Shown here in pieces: positions 34,850-42,601 of a DNA stretch of 64,000 nt. Where the stretch lies: assembly GCA_025059775.1 (NCBI GenBank), contig JANXCW010000005.1, positions 62,001 to 126,000 on the forward strand. Reading direction: 5' to 3'. The translations under genes were made by a program, and so were the position numbers. The first letter of the stretch is position 1; every line of letters begins with the position of its first letter. The DNA comes from Armatimonadota bacterium. GTDB lineage: Bacteria; Sysuimicrobiota; Sysuimicrobiia; Sysuimicrobiales; Sysuimicrobiaceae. The notes beneath the pieces were generated by a model. The model worked only from the letters and a program-made list of their open reading frames with translations, ran no database searches and was not told where the DNA came from.

Positions 34850-35569
34850 GTGAAGCGGGCGGAGGCGGTGCACGGTGCGCGGCAGGTGTACGAGAGCCTG
34901 CGGGTGGTGTTGGAGGCCCTGGAACGGGCAGGGGAGCCAGCCATGGTGGTGGACAGCCGCCAGCGGGTCCTCCTGTGGAACCGGGCGGCAGAGAAGCTGC
35001 TGGGATGGTCTCAGGAGGAGGTGGTGGGTCGCCCATGCTACCGGGTGGTGGCCGGCTACGACCGGAGCGGGCACCTGGTGTGCTGCCCGGGGTGCCCGGA
35101 GTTCGCCATGGCCCGCGCGGAGGGAGCCATCCCTCCCCGGGACGTGTGCTACCGCACGCGGGACGGCCGGTACGTGTGGGTGAACACCAGCACCCTGGTG
35201 CTCCGTCCCGACCCCAAGGGCGGGGACGTGTTCCTGGTACATCTCTTCCGGGACGTGACCCACCAACGGACCGTGGAGGAGCTGGTGGAGCTGCTCGCGA
35301 CCCGGGAGGGACTCCTTGCCACGGTGGGCGCGGTCAAGCACCCGCTCACCCGGCGGGAGCGGGAGGTCTTGGCCCTGCTGGCCCAGGGGATGGACACGGA
35401 GGCCATCGCCCGCACCCTGGTCCTCTCCACCGCCACCGTCCGCAACCACGTGCAGAACCTCCTGCGCAAACTGGGGGCTCACACCCGGGCAGAGGCTGTG
35501 GCTCGGGCCCTCCAACAGGGGCTGTTTCCTCGGGACGGCAAGGGCCTACAGATGCATCAAGAAAAATGA
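34850..35569 (+). CDS. PAS-LuxR transcriptional regulator with a cysteine-rich sensor domain
   Basis: This 239-residue protein from GTG 34850 (a GTG at 34841 is also possible) has an N-terminal PAS domain (VVDSRQRVLLWNRAAEKLLG) and a C-terminal LuxR-type helix-turn-helix (LTRREREVLALLAQGMD, STATVRNHVQNLLRKLG). The PAS domain contains Cys63, His75, Cys78, Cys79, Cys82 and Cys100 (HLVCCPGCP), which could bind a metal or Fe-S cluster or react with oxidants. The gene lies between the hcr operon and the benzoyl-CoA reductase operon. A palindrome overlaps its stop codon, upstream of the reductase promoter, so it may activate that promoter in response to redox state or an effector. No receiver domain is present. 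Confidence 0.82.
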   Translation: MKRAEAVHGARQVYESLRVVLEALERAGEPAMVVDSRQRVLLWNRAAEKLLGWSQEEVVGRPCYRVVAGYDRSGHLVCCPGCPEFAMARAEGAIPPRDVCYRTRDGRYVWVNTSTLVLRPDPKGGDVFLVHLFRDVTHQRTVEELVELLATREGLLATVGAVKHPLTRREREVLALLAQGMDTEAIARTLVLSTATVRNHVQNLLRKLGAHTRAEAVARALQQGLFPRDGKGLQMHQEK

Positions 35570-35574
35570 TGCAT
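35552..35574. promoter_or_regulatory. Inverted repeat ATGCATCA-N7-TGATGCAT upstream of the benzoyl-CoA reductase operon
   Basis: Perfect 8-bp arms flank an A-rich 7-nt spacer. The repeat spans the PAS-LuxR stop codon and lies about 55 nt before the likely transcription start, a usual place for an activator site. No T-run follows, so a terminator is less likely. Confidence 0.45.
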
Positions 35575-35582
35575 TCCTCGCA

Positions 35583-35612
35583 TTGTCAACACATCCTGCT
35601 GTGGGCTAGGGT
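35583..35612 (+). promoter_or_regulatory. Putative promoter of the benzoyl-CoA reductase operon
   Basis: TTGTCA (35583-35588) lies 18 nt from TAGGGT (35607-35612). The weak -10 suits an activated promoter. It is placed between the palindrome at 35552 and the GACTGACC site. Confidence 0.4.
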
Positions 35613-35613
35613 T

Positions 35614-35630
35614 TGACTGACCGGTTGGAT
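35614..35630. promoter_or_regulatory. GACTGACC-containing operator candidate
   Basis: GACTGACC at 35615-35622 continues to GGTTGGAT, an imperfect palindrome centred on ACCGGT. The same GACTGACC occurs before hcrC, ending 25 nt before the start codon here and 28 nt before it there. It is a candidate site for a shared regulator. Confidence 0.42.
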
Positions 35631-35646
35631 AAAACTGAGGGATGCC

Positions 35647-36807
35647 GTGGACGAGCTGGAACGGATCTTTGACGACCTGAGGGCCCTGGTGGAGGATCCC
35701 ACCTTCCCCGAGGTCCGGCGGTGGCTGGCGGCAAACCCGGACGGCAAGGTGGTGGGTTCCTTCCAGGTGTTCTTTCCAGAGGAGATCGCGCATGCCGCGG
35801 GCATGCTCCCCATCAAGATCGCGGGCGCGGGGGGGACCATCCAGGTACGCCAGGCGGATGCCCGCATCGCAGCCTTTGTGTGCTCCATCGTGCGGAGCTC
35901 CCTGGAGCTGGCCCTCTCCGGGCGGCTGGACTTCCTGAGCGTAATGGTGGTTCCCAACATCTGCGACGCGGCCCGGAATGCGTGCGGGGTGTGGGTCCGC
36001 AGCTTCCCGCACCTGCGGGTGGAGACCCTCTACCATCCCCACAACGCGGCGAGCGCACACGCGGTGGACTATCTGGTGGGGGAATACCGACGCATCGGCC
36101 GGATCCTGGAGGAGCTGGGTGGCCGCCCCATCACGGACGAAGCCCTGCGGGCCAGCATCGCGCTGTTCAATGAGAACCGCAGGCTCCTCCGGGAGCTCTA
36201 CCGGATCAAGCGGGAGACCCCTTGGCTGGTGAGCGCGGTGGAGAGCTACCTCCTGGTGCGCTCCGCGGGCCTCATGCCTCGGGAGGAGCACAACGCGCTC
36301 CTACGCAGGGTACTGGAGCTGCTCCCGCATCGGCCCACCAAGAAGCAGGATCGCATCCGGGTGGTGTTCGAGGGCGGATTCTGCGAGCAACCCCCCCTGG
36401 ACATGCTGGCGGTCATCCAGAACGCCTGCTACATCGTGGACGATGACCTCATGATCGGCCTGCGGTGGATCACGGAGGACGTACCGCTGAAAGGCGACCC
36501 CTGGCGGAACCTGGCGGACAGCTACCTGAACCGCTCCAGCTACAGTCCCGTGCAGCGGGATCCCCGCAAGCCCAAGGCGGAGATGCTCCTGCGCCGCATC
36601 CGGGCTTCCGGGGCGGAGGCGGCCATCGTGGCCGCGGCGAAGATGTGCGAGCCGGGGCTGGAGGAACAGGTTCACTACAGCCGCGCTCTGGAGGCTGCGG
36701 GCATTCCCCACCTGGTCATGGAGTTCGAGGAGACCATGACGGTCTTCGAACAGGTGGGGATGGAGGTGGAGACCTTCGCGGAATCCCTGCTGTTCCAGTT
36801 CACCTGA
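35647..36807 (+). CDS. bzdN: Class I benzoyl-CoA reductase, BzdN/BcrC-like subunit
   Basis: This 386-residue protein of the 2-hydroxyacyl-CoA dehydratase D family is one of the two ring-reducing subunits of ATP-dependent benzoyl-CoA reductase. Conserved segments are SFQVFFPEEIAHAAGMLPIK, Cys79 in FVCSIVRSS, NICDAARNACG, EGGFCEQPP and KMCEPGLEEQVHYSRALE. These are typical cluster-binding and substrate-site regions. Length is close to known BcrC/BadD/BzdN (about 380-390). The GTG start is 25 nt after the GACTGACC operator candidate. The next gene follows 11 nt after its stop. The complex reduces the aromatic ring to a 1,5-diene using reduced ferredoxin and ATP and is oxygen-sensitive. Confidence 0.92.
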   Translation: MDELERIFDDLRALVEDPTFPEVRRWLAANPDGKVVGSFQVFFPEEIAHAAGMLPIKIAGAGGTIQVRQADARIAAFVCSIVRSSLELALSGRLDFLSVMVVPNICDAARNACGVWVRSFPHLRVETLYHPHNAASAHAVDYLVGEYRRIGRILEELGGRPITDEALRASIALFNENRRLLRELYRIKRETPWLVSAVESYLLVRSAGLMPREEHNALLRRVLELLPHRPTKKQDRIRVVFEGGFCEQPPLDMLAVIQNACYIVDDDLMIGLRWITEDVPLKGDPWRNLADSYLNRSSYSPVQRDPRKPKAEMLLRRIRASGAEAAIVAAAKMCEPGLEEQVHYSRALEAAGIPHLVMEFEETMTVFEQVGMEVETFAESLLFQFT

Positions 36808-36818
36808 CGGAGGCCACG

Positions 36819-38105
36819 ATGAGTGCACCCACCGAGGGGATCCTGGGAGCGACCCGACGGGAAGGCAAGCGGCTCATGGACCTATGGTGGCAGGAGATGA
36901 CGGAAGCCGCCCAGACGGGGCGGCCCACCGCATACGTGTTCGCCATGGGGTCCATGGCGGAGTTGCTCCGCACCTTCGACTTCGTGCTGAACTTCCCGGA
37001 GATCACCTCCCTGCAGATCGCGGTCCGCGGGCAGTCCCAGGCGTACATCCAGGCCGCGGAGGACTACGGGTTCTCCCCGGACGTATGCGGTTACGTGAAG
37101 GCGGACGTGGGGCTCCAGCTCCGGCAAGGGGAACATCCATATGGAAGGGTCCCCCGTCCCTCCCTGGTGGTGACCTCCAATGTCTGCAACACCTACATTA
37201 AGTGGTCCGAGATCTGGGAGCACCTCTACGGCTGCCCCGTGTTCGTGGTAGACCTGCCCGGGTGGCGGGGCCGGGAATCCGCGGCTCTGGACGGGGAGAC
37301 CTTCCGCAACGACGCCCGCTACGTCCAGGGGCAGCTGCAGGAGCTGATCGGGCTGTGCGAGCAGATTACGGGCAGGCGCTTCGACGTAGACCGATTCCGG
37401 GAGCACCTGGCGGAAGCGAACCGAATGGCAGAGCTCTACAACGCGGTCTGCGAGACGAATCGTCACATCCCCGCTCCCTTCAACGCCGTCGTGGAGGGGG
37501 TGACCTATCAGGGGATCGCGCACCTGTACCGGGGAAGCCAGGAGGGAAGCCGGTACTTCCAACAGGTGCTCCAGGAGATGCAGGAGCGCATTCGGCTCGG
37601 CATGGCCGCGGTGCCGGACGAGCGGTTCCGGTTGGTCCTCGTGGGGACCACCTGCTACAGCCACTTTCGTCGCTTCGTGGAGCTCTTCGCCTCCTGGGGG
37701 GGTGTATTTGTGCACAGCACCTACATGGTCTTCGCGGGAGGCGGCTTCCTTCCGGGCTTCGCGTACGATCTGAGTCGGCCCCTGGAGAGCTTCGCGGAGC
37801 GCATGGTGGCCGCCGCATACTGGGGCTACACGGGATCCATGTTCTACCAGCAGGATTGGCTAGATGAGGTGGTGCGGCGGTGGCACGTGGACGGAATCTG
37901 CTTTCACGGCGTGAAGTCCTGCCGTACGGTCTCCACGGGTTTACCGGATGTGCGGGAGTGGATGCGGATTCAGCGAAACGTCCCCGGGCTCTTCATTCAG
38001 TCAGACCTCGTGGATCCGCGTCTGTGGTCCGACGCGCAGGTCAAGAACCGGGTGGATGCCTTCTTCGAGGCTCTGGCAGCCCACAAGGCGGCGACAAGGA
38101 GGTGA
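36819..38105 (+). CDS. bzdO: Class I benzoyl-CoA reductase, BzdO/BcrB-like subunit
   Basis: This 428-residue protein is the second dehydratase-fold subunit of the ring-reducing module. It has [75 protein letters not shown] and [13 protein letters not shown]. The cysteines in these segments are the likely cluster ligands. Length fits BcrB/BadE/BzdO (about 430-450). It lies between the BzdN-like and the first ATPase subunit with short gaps, so the four reductase genes form one operon in the order N-O-P-Q. Confidence 0.92.
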   Translation: MSAPTEGILGATRREGKRLMDLWWQEMTEAAQTGRPTAYVFAMGSMAELLRTFDFVLNFPEITSLQIAVRGQSQAYIQAAEDYGFSPDVCGYVKADVGLQLRQGEHPYGRVPRPSLVVTSNVCNTYIKWSEIWEHLYGCPVFVVDLPGWRGRESAALDGETFRNDARYVQGQLQELIGLCEQITGRRFDVDRFREHLAEANRMAELYNAVCETNRHIPAPFNAVVEGVTYQGIAHLYRGSQEGSRYFQQVLQEMQERIRLGMAAVPDERFRLVLVGTTCYSHFRRFVELFASWGGVFVHSTYMVFAGGGFLPGFAYDLSRPLESFAERMVAAAYWGYTGSMFYQQDWLDEVVRRWHVDGICFHGVKSCRTVSTGLPDVREWMRIQRNVPGLFIQSDLVDPRLWSDAQVKNRVDAFFEALAAHKAATRR

Positions 38106-38112
38106 GGAACAC

Positions 38113-38970
38113 GTGGTCATCGCAACCCGTACGCTGGTGGCTGGAGTAGACGTGGGGAGCACGCAGACCAAGGCGGTGATCATGAACCTGAACCGGATCA
38201 TCGTGGGTCGGGCCTTGGTGGACACGGGTGCCCGGCTGAACGAGGCGGCCCGGACGGCCTTCGAGGCCGCTCTGCAGGACGCGGGGGCCTCGGAGGACGA
38301 GGTGGCCTACACCGTGGGCACCGGATATGGCCGGTTCAAGGTGGAGTTCGGGAACACCCAGGTTACGGAGATCAGCTGCCACGCCCGGGGTGCAGTGTTC
38401 CTCTTTCCGAACACGCGCACGGTGCTGGACGTGGGTGGGCAGGACACCAAGGCCATTCGGGTCGGACCCAACGGCGAGGTCCTGGACTTCTGCATGAACG
38501 ATAAATGCTCCGCGGGCACGGGACGGTTCCTGGGCGCCGCGAGTGCAGCCCTGGAGCTGCCCCTGGGAGAGCTGGGGCCCCTTGCCCTCACCGCCCGCAA
38601 CCCCGTTACCATCACCACCACCTGCACGGTGTTCGCGGAGTCGGAGATCCTGGGATGGCTCGCCCGAGGCCGGAAGGTGGAGGACATTCTCATGGGGGTG
38701 CATGCGGCCATCGCGGCCCGTAGCCTCTCCCTGCTGCGCCGGGTTGGGATCGAGCCGGAGCTGACCTTCACGGGCGGGGTCTCCCGGAATGTGGCCATGG
38801 TGCACCTCATTCGCCAGCTCAGCGGGGTACCCGTGAACGTGAGCGAGGAATCCCATTACTGCGGCGCCATCGGGGCCGCCCTCTTTGCCCTGGACCACGT
38901 CCTGGTGGGGGAACGGGTGCCCGTGGCGGCCGGAGCAGGAGGGGGAGAGGATGCTGGTCGCGGGCATTGA
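38113..38970 (+). CDS. bzdP: Benzoyl-CoA reductase ATPase (activator) subunit, BzdP-like
   Basis: This 285-residue BadF/BcrA-family ATPase drives electron transfer to the ring by ATP hydrolysis. ATP-binding motifs of the acetate-kinase/actin fold are [12 protein letters not shown] and [12 protein letters not shown]. Cys132 ([12 protein letters not shown]) and Cys171 ([11 protein letters not shown]) are the ligands for the [4Fe-4S] cluster shared between two ATPase subunits. The GTG start follows GGAGGTGA. The protein is short like BzdP, whereas Thauera BcrA is much longer (over 400 residues, from memory). The 3' end overlaps the next gene by 20 nt. Confidence 0.92.
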   Translation: MVIATRTLVAGVDVGSTQTKAVIMNLNRIIVGRALVDTGARLNEAARTAFEAALQDAGASEDEVAYTVGTGYGRFKVEFGNTQVTEISCHARGAVFLFPNTRTVLDVGGQDTKAIRVGPNGEVLDFCMNDKCSAGTGRFLGAASAALELPLGELGPLALTARNPVTITTTCTVFAESEILGWLARGRKVEDILMGVHAAIAARSLSLLRRVGIEPELTFTGGVSRNVAMVHLIRQLSGVPVNVSEESHYCGAIGAALFALDHVLVGERVPVAAGAGGGEDAGRGH

Positions 38971-39754
38971 CGTGGGCGCCACGTACACAAAGGCGGTTCT
39001 TCTGGTGGACGGGAACGTGGTGGGTCGGGCCATGCTGCCCACAGGCTTTAACTTCGCCCGGGCCGCGGAACGGACTCTGCAGGCGGCCCTGGAGGAGGTG
39101 GGCTTGCGCCGGGAGGAGGTGGGCTATGTGGCCACCACGGGCTACGGCCGGCACATGGTGCCCTTCCGGGACCTGGCCGTCACGGACCTTACGGCCCAGG
39201 CCTGGGCCGTCCACCGCATGTATCCCGAAGCCCGCACCATCCTGGACATCGGGGGACAGAACGTGAAGGCCATCCGGGTGGACGAGCGTGGGCGGGTTCG
39301 GGCCTTTCGCCTCAACGACAAGTGTGCGGCGGGCAGCGGGGCCTTCCTGGAAAAGACCATGCGGTACATGGGCTACACCCCCGCGGACATCGCGCGGCTG
39401 GCGGAGGCGGCGAGGGAACCCGCGGTGGTGAGCAGTGTGTGTGCGGTCTTCGCGGAGAGCGAGGTCATCAACCACCTGGTGGCAGGCCGCAGCCCGGAGG
39501 ACGTGTGCGCGGGAGCCATCGTGGCCCTGGCGGAGCGTGCGGGGCAGCTGATCAAGCGGCTGCGCGGGGAACCCGCGTACGTGCTTACGGGTGGGCTCGT
39601 CCGGGTTCCCCTCATGCGCCGGCAGCTGGAGCAGAACCTCAAGGTCCAGTTCCTGGTGCCCCCCGAGGAGGAGGGTGTATATGTGGCGGCCCTAGGAGCG
39701 GGCCAACTGGCGCAGGAGCGGCTGCACAGACTCGGAGAGCGGGCCACGGCCTAG
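38951..39754 (+). CDS. bzdQ: Benzoyl-CoA reductase ATPase (activator) subunit, BzdQ-like
   Basis: This 267-residue second ATPase subunit pairs with the preceding one to form the activating heterodimer. It has [24 protein letters not shown], Cys125 in [12 protein letters not shown] and Cys164 in [12 protein letters not shown], so each ATPase subunit brings two cysteines to the bridging cluster. The ATG lies inside the end of the BzdP-like gene (20-nt overlap). Having two distinct ATPase genes separates this from the homodimeric activators of 2-hydroxyacyl-CoA dehydratases and supports benzoyl-CoA reductase. No ferredoxin gene follows. Confidence 0.92.
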   Translation: MLVAGIDVGATYTKAVLLVDGNVVGRAMLPTGFNFARAAERTLQAALEEVGLRREEVGYVATTGYGRHMVPFRDLAVTDLTAQAWAVHRMYPEARTILDIGGQNVKAIRVDERGRVRAFRLNDKCAAGSGAFLEKTMRYMGYTPADIARLAEAAREPAVVSSVCAVFAESEVINHLVAGRSPEDVCAGAIVALAERAGQLIKRLRGEPAYVLTGGLVRVPLMRRQLEQNLKVQFLVPPEEEGVYVAALGAGQLAQERLHRLGERATA

Positions 39755-39769
39755 CGGGAGGTGAGACGG

Positions 39770-40645
39770 GTGCCGGAAGATGTGAAGGCCATCGACTTCA
39801 TGTACTACGTGGCCACCCCGGAGTTCATCGCCCGATGGAACCAGGCCAAGGAGGGGGAGTTGGTGTGCCGCATGGAGCGGGCCCTCGGCGGCAGCCTCCC
39901 CAGCTTCCCCAGCATCGAGGCCATGCTGCGTGCCATGGATGAGGCGGGCGTGGAGAAGGTCTTCATCACCCAGTGCAAGATGTGGTCCTACCGCAACCAC
40001 TGGATGTACATGGACACGCAGCTGGAGGAGGTCCTCCAGTACACCACCCGCTACCCGGACCGGTTCGTGGGGCTCGCGGGATACAACCCCTACCGGATCC
40101 CGGAGAGCCTGAAGGAGATCGAGCGGGCCGTGAAGGAGTACGGCTTTCGGGGTGTGTACGTGCACATCTACGGCTTCGATATCCCCCTCCATGACCGGCG
40201 CATGTACCCCCTCTACGCCAAGTGCGTGGAGCTGGACGTCCCGGTCTCCATGCAGGTGGGGCACGTGCTAGAGGGTCAGCCCTCGGAGCACGGCCGGCCC
40301 ATCTACCTGGATTGGATCCTGTGCGACTTCCCCACCCTGAAGGTCATCGGCGCGCACACGGGCTGGCCGTGGGTGGAGGAGCTCATCTCCGTGTGCTACA
40401 AGTGGGACACGGTGTGGATCGGCATCGATGCCTGGATGCCCAAGTACCTGAAGCCGGAACTCGTGCGCTTCATGAACAGCCGTCTGGGGCAGGACCGGTG
40501 CCTGTGGGGCACGAATGGCCTTCCCTGGAAGGAGAGCCTGCAGCAGCTGCGGGAGCTGGGCCTGAAGCCGGAGGTGTACCGGAAAGTGGTGCGGGACAAC
40601 GCGGTGGCCCTGTTCCGGTTGGGAACGCCGGTCGGTGTGGGATAG
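39770..40645 (+). CDS. Amidohydrolase-2-family TIM-barrel protein with altered metal site
   Basis: This 291-residue protein has the overall layout of the ACMSD/resorcylate decarboxylase family. Where the family has an N-terminal HxH metal motif it has AIDFMYYVATPEF. The second-ligand region reads VSMQVGH with Gln in place of His. The third keeps His (VIGAHTGWPWVEELI), and the final conserved Asp is Asn (LWGTNGLPW). It may therefore be metal-free or use a different metal site. The gene directly follows bzdQ and precedes a BadH-like dehydrogenase, so a role in the ring-reduction pathway is likely. Hydrolysis, decarboxylation or chaperoning are all possible. GTG 39770 is chosen because GGAGGTGA precedes it by 5 nt. 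Confidence 0.75.
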   Translation: MPEDVKAIDFMYYVATPEFIARWNQAKEGELVCRMERALGGSLPSFPSIEAMLRAMDEAGVEKVFITQCKMWSYRNHWMYMDTQLEEVLQYTTRYPDRFVGLAGYNPYRIPESLKEIERAVKEYGFRGVYVHIYGFDIPLHDRRMYPLYAKCVELDVPVSMQVGHVLEGQPSEHGRPIYLDWILCDFPTLKVIGAHTGWPWVEELISVCYKWDTVWIGIDAWMPKYLKPELVRFMNSRLGQDRCLWGTNGLPWKESLQQLRELGLKPEVYRKVVRDNAVALFRLGTPVGVG

Positions 40646-40657
40646 GGAGGAGGGGCC

Positions 40658-41413
40658 ATGGAGTTTCGGGATCAGGTGGCGCTCGTCACAGGTGGGGCCA
40701 GCGGCATCGGTCGGGCCACGTGCCTGGGATTCGCCGCCCGGGGGGCCCGGGTGGGGGTAGCGGACGTCAACCGGGAGGGCGCGGAGGCCGTGGCGGAGGA
40801 GATCCGCCGCGCGGACGGCCAAGCCCTGGCGGTCCCTATGGACGTCGCGGATCGGGCCAGCGTGGTGGCCGGATTACAGGGGGTTCTGGAGGCGTGGGGA
40901 CGTGTGGATATCCTGGTGAACGCCGCAGGTTGGGATCGCATCGTGCCCTTCCTGGAGAGCACGGAGGATCTGTGGGATCGGATCATCGCCATCAACTTCC
41001 GGGGGGTGCTCAACACCTGCCATGTGGTCCTCCCCCACATGGTGGCCCAGGGCGGGGGCGTGGTGGTGAACATCAGCTCCGATGCGGGTCGGGTGGGGTC
41101 CAGCGGGGAGACGGTGTACTCGGGGGCGAAGGGGGCGGTGATCGCCTTCAGCAAGGCCCTGGCCCGGGAGGTGGCCCGGTACAACATCCGGGTCAACGTG
41201 GTGGCTCCGGGAATCACGGACACGCCCCTCCTGCGGCAGATCATCGAGGCAGGCAACGAGAAGCTCATCGAGGCCATCGTCCGCTCCACGCCCATGCGAC
41301 GCATGGCCCGCCCGGAGGAGGTGGCGGAGGCGGTGCTGTTTCTGGCCTCCGATCGTGCCTCCTTCATCACGGGCCAGACCCTCAGCGTCTCGGGCGGACT
41401 CACCATGGTGTAG
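40658..41413 (+). CDS. Short-chain dehydrogenase, BadH-like (2-hydroxycyclohexanecarboxyl-CoA dehydrogenase type)
   Basis: This 251-residue NAD-dependent short-chain dehydrogenase has TGGASGIGRATC, DILVNAAGWDRIVPF, the catalytic YSGAK and the C-terminal TGQTLSVSGGLTM. The segments NISSDAGRVGSSGE, NAAGWD and SVSGGLTM closely resemble Rhodopseudomonas BadH as I recall it, which oxidises the ring hydroxyl before ring opening. In this cluster it would oxidise the hydroxycyclohexene- or hydroxycyclohexane-carbonyl-CoA formed after ring reduction and hydration. The BadH name is inferred from similarity. Other short-chain dehydrogenases cannot be fully excluded. GGGAGGAGG precedes the ATG. Confidence 0.85.
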   Translation: MEFRDQVALVTGGASGIGRATCLGFAARGARVGVADVNREGAEAVAEEIRRADGQALAVPMDVADRASVVAGLQGVLEAWGRVDILVNAAGWDRIVPFLESTEDLWDRIIAINFRGVLNTCHVVLPHMVAQGGGVVVNISSDAGRVGSSGETVYSGAKGAVIAFSKALAREVARYNIRVNVVAPGITDTPLLRQIIEAGNEKLIEAIVRSTPMRRMARPEEVAEAVLFLASDRASFITGQTLSVSGGLTMV

Positions 41414-41415
41414 CC

Positions 41416-41955
41416 GTGCGGTCCACGGAAGAGCTCATTCGGGAACACGAGGTCATCTTGGGAGCCCTGGAGGGGCTGGAACGCCACCTCCGGCAGGCGC
41501 AGGGAGGCGGTGCCCTCCAGCCCGGGTATGTGCGGGACCTGGTGGCCTTCTGCCAGGGGTTTGTGGACCGGTGTCACCATGGGAAGGAGGAGCACTGCCT
41601 GTTCCCCTGTCTGGAGCGGCGGGGGATTCCCCGGGAGGGTGGGCCCATCGGGGTGATGTTGATGGAGCACGAGATGGGCCGGCAGCTGGTGCGCCGGATC
41701 GCGGAGGCCGTGGAACGCTACGAGGGGGGGCAGTCCACAGTCGAGGCGGTGGTAGAGCTGGGGTGGCAGTACCTGGAACTGCTACGCGCCCACATCGCCA
41801 AGGAGAACGAGATCCTCTTCCCCATGGGGGAGGCGGTGCTGCAGGTGGAGGATGACGGACAGGTGGGGCGCTGCTACGATGGAGTCGAGCACGTACAGGG
41901 GGAAGGAGAACACCAACGGCTGACGCAGCTGGCCGAGCGCCTGCGCGGAGGATGA
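41416..41955 (+). CDS. Hemerythrin HHE-domain protein
   Basis: This 179-residue helical protein has the diiron-type ligand pattern: His11 (REHEVILGALE), His54/His55 with Glu59 (CHHGKEEH), His85 (LMEHEMGRQL) and His126 with Glu130 (RAHIAKENEILFP). Hemerythrin-like proteins bind oxygen or nitric oxide, or store iron. The GTG start lies 2 nt after the dehydrogenase stop, and the stop overlaps the TetR gene by 4 nt. Inside an operon for an oxygen-sensitive Fe-S reductase, an oxygen-sensing or oxygen-scavenging role is a reasonable inference. Confidence 0.88.
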   Translation: MRSTEELIREHEVILGALEGLERHLRQAQGGGALQPGYVRDLVAFCQGFVDRCHHGKEEHCLFPCLERRGIPREGGPIGVMLMEHEMGRQLVRRIAEAVERYEGGQSTVEAVVELGWQYLELLRAHIAKENEILFPMGEAVLQVEDDGQVGRCYDGVEHVQGEGEHQRLTQLAERLRGG

Positions 41956-42593
41956 GGATGAGCCCCAGTTCCGCGGCTATCCGCCCGCACGTAGCGGCCC
42001 TGGAGGCGTCGCTTTCCCCCAAGCAGGCGCAACTGCTCCGCAGCACCTACCAGGTTCTGGCCGAGTATGGCCTCAAGCACATGACCCTACGAAGGGTGGC
42101 GGAGCGGGCGGGGGTCAACAAAGGCCTGTTGCTCTACTACTTCGGCACCAAAGAGGACCTCATTCTCTCCACCATGCGGTGGGTCCTGGCTCGGGTAGGC
42201 CGGCGGATCTACGCCGCGGTAAGTCAGGCGGGGAGTGCGGAAGACAAGGTGCGGGCTACCATCGACGCCATCTTCGTGGATCCCCGGGCGAACCGCGACT
42301 TCTACCTGGTGTACCTGGATCTGGTGGGCACCGCGGCCCGACAGCATCGCTTTCAGGAGCTCAGCGTGACCTTTCGGAACATCGTGGACGCGGTGTACGC
42401 GCACATCATTGAGGAGGGCATAAGGGAAGGCACCTTCCGGGTGCGGGATGTCCAGGAGGCGGCCTCCGTGGTACGGGCGGTGGTGGACGGATTCTTCCTC
42501 CAGTGGCTCCACGAGCCCGATCTGGAGGCCACCCACCCCCTGGTCCGGGAACGGTGCAAGCAGGCCATCTTCACCTACCTCAGGGCCGGATAG
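41952..42593 (+). CDS. TetR-family transcriptional regulator
   Basis: This 213-residue regulator has the TetR helix-turn-helix (MTLRRVAERAGVNKGLLLYYFGTKEDLI) split across residues about 45-75 and an all-helical ligand domain. Either ATG 41952 or 41958 could start it; 41952 overlaps the hemerythrin stop by 4 nt. It is the last gene of the long operon that begins with bzdN. TetR proteins in aromatic-degradation clusters usually sense an aryl-CoA and repress the pathway. The palindromic sites before hcrC and bzdN are candidate targets. The convergent creatininase-family gene ends 8 nt beyond its stop. Confidence 0.9.
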   Translation: MRMSPSSAAIRPHVAALEASLSPKQAQLLRSTYQVLAEYGLKHMTLRRVAERAGVNKGLLLYYFGTKEDLILSTMRWVLARVGRRIYAAVSQAGSAEDKVRATIDAIFVDPRANRDFYLVYLDLVGTAARQHRFQELSVTFRNIVDAVYAHIIEEGIREGTFRVRDVQEAASVVRAVVDGFFLQWLHEPDLEATHPLVRERCKQAIFTYLRAG

Positions 42594-42601
42594 GAGTCCC
42601 C

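Noticed and set aside
36465-36818. Upstream extension of the BzdO-like frame into bzdN
   Set aside because: The extended part is a shifted reading of bzdN. The ATG at 36819 has a ribosome site and gives the expected N-terminus.
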